This document shows, one piece after another, positions 62,437-64,000 of a DNA stretch of 64,000 bases. Each line of letters starts with the position of its first letter. Position 1 is the first letter of the stretch. Location: contig JAQFVV010012477.1 in assembly GCA_028023455.1 (NCBI GenBank), forward strand, positions 1,919,501 through 1,983,500. Reading direction: 5' to 3'. A program made the position numbers and the translations under genes. Below the pieces are notes generated by a model, which was not told the DNA's origin, searched no databases, and worked only from the letters and a program-made list of their open reading frames with translations. Origin of the DNA: Epiperipatus broadwayi. Its lineage: Eukaryota > Onychophora > Udeonychophora > Euonychophora > Peripatidae.

Positions 62437-62945
62437 AATAAAGAGCAAATATTTCTAAACAAGCTTATTTTATTATTATTTTATTATTTTTTATGATAAA
62501 TATTATAAGAGAAAGCATTCAAATCTGTATCTGTGATTGGCCTCATCCCCAACCTAGTTTCAAGCTATGGCTCTCTTCAGTGAGGAGCTAGGACATCAGA
62601 TTCAAAAATACCAACTCTAACCAAGCACATATCTAATGCTTAACTATTAAGATGAAGATCTGAAATTTCAGACATCTAAGGTCTTCAAATTTAGCTCTCC
62701 AACTAAAATAGCTATATGGGCCTGAACTGAATTCATATACTCAATATATTAATAACCTTAGCAATTTATTATAGCCAAAATTATAATAGTAATAAAACTA
62801 AGTGATAAATCACATTACCCATATAGGTTGTAATTAGCAATATGTAATAAAGAACAAATATTTCTAAACAAGCTTATTTTATTAATATTTTATTTATTTA
62901 TTTATTTTTTTTATAATAAATGCTATAAGAGAAACATTCAAATAT
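62437..62945 (-). repeat. Two head-to-tail hammerhead units, second truncated, next to a PLE remnant
   Basis: TTTCTAAACAAGCTTATTTT occurs at 62452 and 62861, a 409-bp period. Blocks ATATGGGCCTGAACT and GATAAATATTATAAGAGAAA identify the family. The distal unit ends at about 62945, directly beside the Penelope-like endonuclease remnant on the same strand, the position expected of a terminal repeat of that element. Confidence 0.78.
62545..62584 (-). ncRNA. Hammerhead motif, core intact, weak stem I
   Basis: On the minus strand: CTCA, core CTGAAGA, helix II GAGC/GCTT with loop CATA, core GAAA, helix III ACTAGGT and cleavage triplet GTT (H17 = U is allowed). The stem I partner GGGG pairs only partly with CTCA. 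Confidence 0.7.
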
Positions 62946-62979
62946 ACTAAAACAGCCTCCCATAATTGATTTCAAAAAC

Positions 62980-63310
62980 CAACCATATTTAATATCAAAA
63001 AATGTCTTTATAAGATTGATGGTCTCAGATTCAAAAAGAATTATCATCAGTGGTCCTTTGACTCTTTTTATTAATTTATTTTTGCAAATATGCAAAACTG
63101 AGTTATGATTCATATATTTAACTCTATTATTTCAAACTTGAACTCTTTCATTAAGACTTAATTTGCTTTGAACTATATAAATTTTAAGACAACTGCAAAT
63201 AATTTTATAAAATCCATCAGGAATAGACTTATTATCAATTGACTGTTTTGACCTATTTAATAATGTATTTAAATCAATGTCTTTTTTCCAGGACATTTTT
63301 ATACCACCCA
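62980..63310 (-). pseudogene. Penelope-like element GIY-YIG endonuclease remnant
   Basis: The minus strand reads MSWKKDIDLNTLLNRSKQS, IPDGFYKIICSCLKIYIVQS and KLSLNERVQV, a stop, then NNRVKYMNHNSVL and LFESETINLIK. The G-F/I-Y-x-I-x-C-x-C-x3-Y-I-x-Q order and the following R are typical of the GIY-YIG nuclease at the C-terminus of Penelope-like elements; the Gly of YIG is Val and one TGA interrupts the frame, so it is dead. The RT is not seen upstream. Similar residues occur at 60325-60450. Confidence 0.68.
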
Positions 63311-64000
63311 ATAAATGAATGAAATAAAAGTCTTAAGGTAACTTAATTATTAAATAGTTCAAAACATTGAATTGTAAACCTATTATTAATGTAATTTCTA
63401 AGAATCATTGCAGTTTCCATAAAATTTATATAAATCAAAGTAATTGAAAAAATATATCTTCTTATTTTAGCTTAAAGTAGACATAATACAAGTATTTTCT
63501 GTGTAAAATTATTCTTTACAACATTGTGGCCAATAACAATAGTCATTTAAAAACAATAGCTTCTTAAATAAATTGCCTTTTAATAAATGATTGTTATCTT
63601 TTAAATAAAACATATAATAATAATGCATATTGTTTAAATTTAAAGTCATTCATACATAATATACTCTTTAGATATATGTGTAAGTGAAAAAGTTTGAAAT
63701 AATTTAATTATTTCCTTGCCATAATCAAAATCACTATAATTAATTAAGGGAATGGCTGAGCCTCATGTTTAAGAACTTCTAAATATCAAATTAATCTTCG
63801 AATAATAGATATATATATAAAATTTTGGTAGCTCAACTATAGATAAAATTAATACACTAATACGGAAATTACATTTGCATATATATAAATCACAATTTGC
63901 CTATTATTTCATCAGTAAATGGTATGATTATATGTAATCAAACATAAAATATAGGTGGATTGACTATACTTTCATTTATTGATAGTTAGATTATATATTG
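63311..64000. other. No gene seen
   Basis: AT-rich DNA to the end of the window. The missing RT of the Penelope-like remnant would lie here if present, but no RT motif could be read. Confidence 0.4.

Overview
The window is AT-rich (about three quarters A+T by eye, not computed) nuclear DNA from an animal, probably an invertebrate. The reasons are a dense, nested population of metazoan-type retroelements, tRNA-derived SINEs, long trinucleotide arrays, and no operons or compact gene layout. I found no convincing host protein-coding gene, rRNA or functional tRNA gene. Most open frames of 60-120 codons are chance frames in AT-rich DNA. The species cannot be named from the sequence.

Layout. 1-10.7 kb: gene-free DNA carrying the first members of a dispersed, partly tandem repeat family (unit about 409-417 bp) that contains hammerhead ribozyme motifs. 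One member is a near-perfect 312-bp palindrome with one intact hammerhead on each strand. A 316-bp tandem repeat and a 75-nt hairpin also lie here. 11.0-26.2 kb: one minus-strand CR1/Jockey-like LINE (LINE A: PHD finger, FP25-like ORF1, AP-type endonuclease, reverse transcriptase) split by two insertions. One is an 8.76-kb LTR retrotransposon with unusually long LTRs (3199 and 3195 bp), TG...CA ends, a 4-bp ATAG target duplication and only a gag gene (LARD/TR-GAG-like). The other is a 2.5-kb non-autonomous foldback element with TCAACCGATGACGT ends. 26.2-38.5 kb: four copies of a second LINE family (LINE B, YMDD reverse transcriptase, AP-type endonuclease). A trinucleotide array lies at every junction between successive LINEs here, which suggests insertion into such arrays. 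A SINE with a perfect 15-bp target duplication sits in the last copy. 38.8-64 kb: more hammerhead repeats, a 449-bp tandem pair, a segmental duplication (44.9/49.2 kb), two 3' fragments of a LINE related to LINE B, a second SINE, a second foldback element, and two decayed Penelope-like elements (PLEs) with GIY-YIG endonuclease remnants. One PLE remnant directly abuts hammerhead repeats on the same strand.

How the parts fit. The hammerhead repeats look like animal retrozymes or PLE terminal repeats: tandem units, minimal type I hammerheads, and a short self-complementary helix III that favours cleavage as dimers. PLEs are the retroelement class known to carry such ribozymes in animals, so PLE remnants in the same window make a coherent picture. 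No cleavage or expression has been shown; all ribozyme calls rest on base pairing and conserved core residues read by eye.
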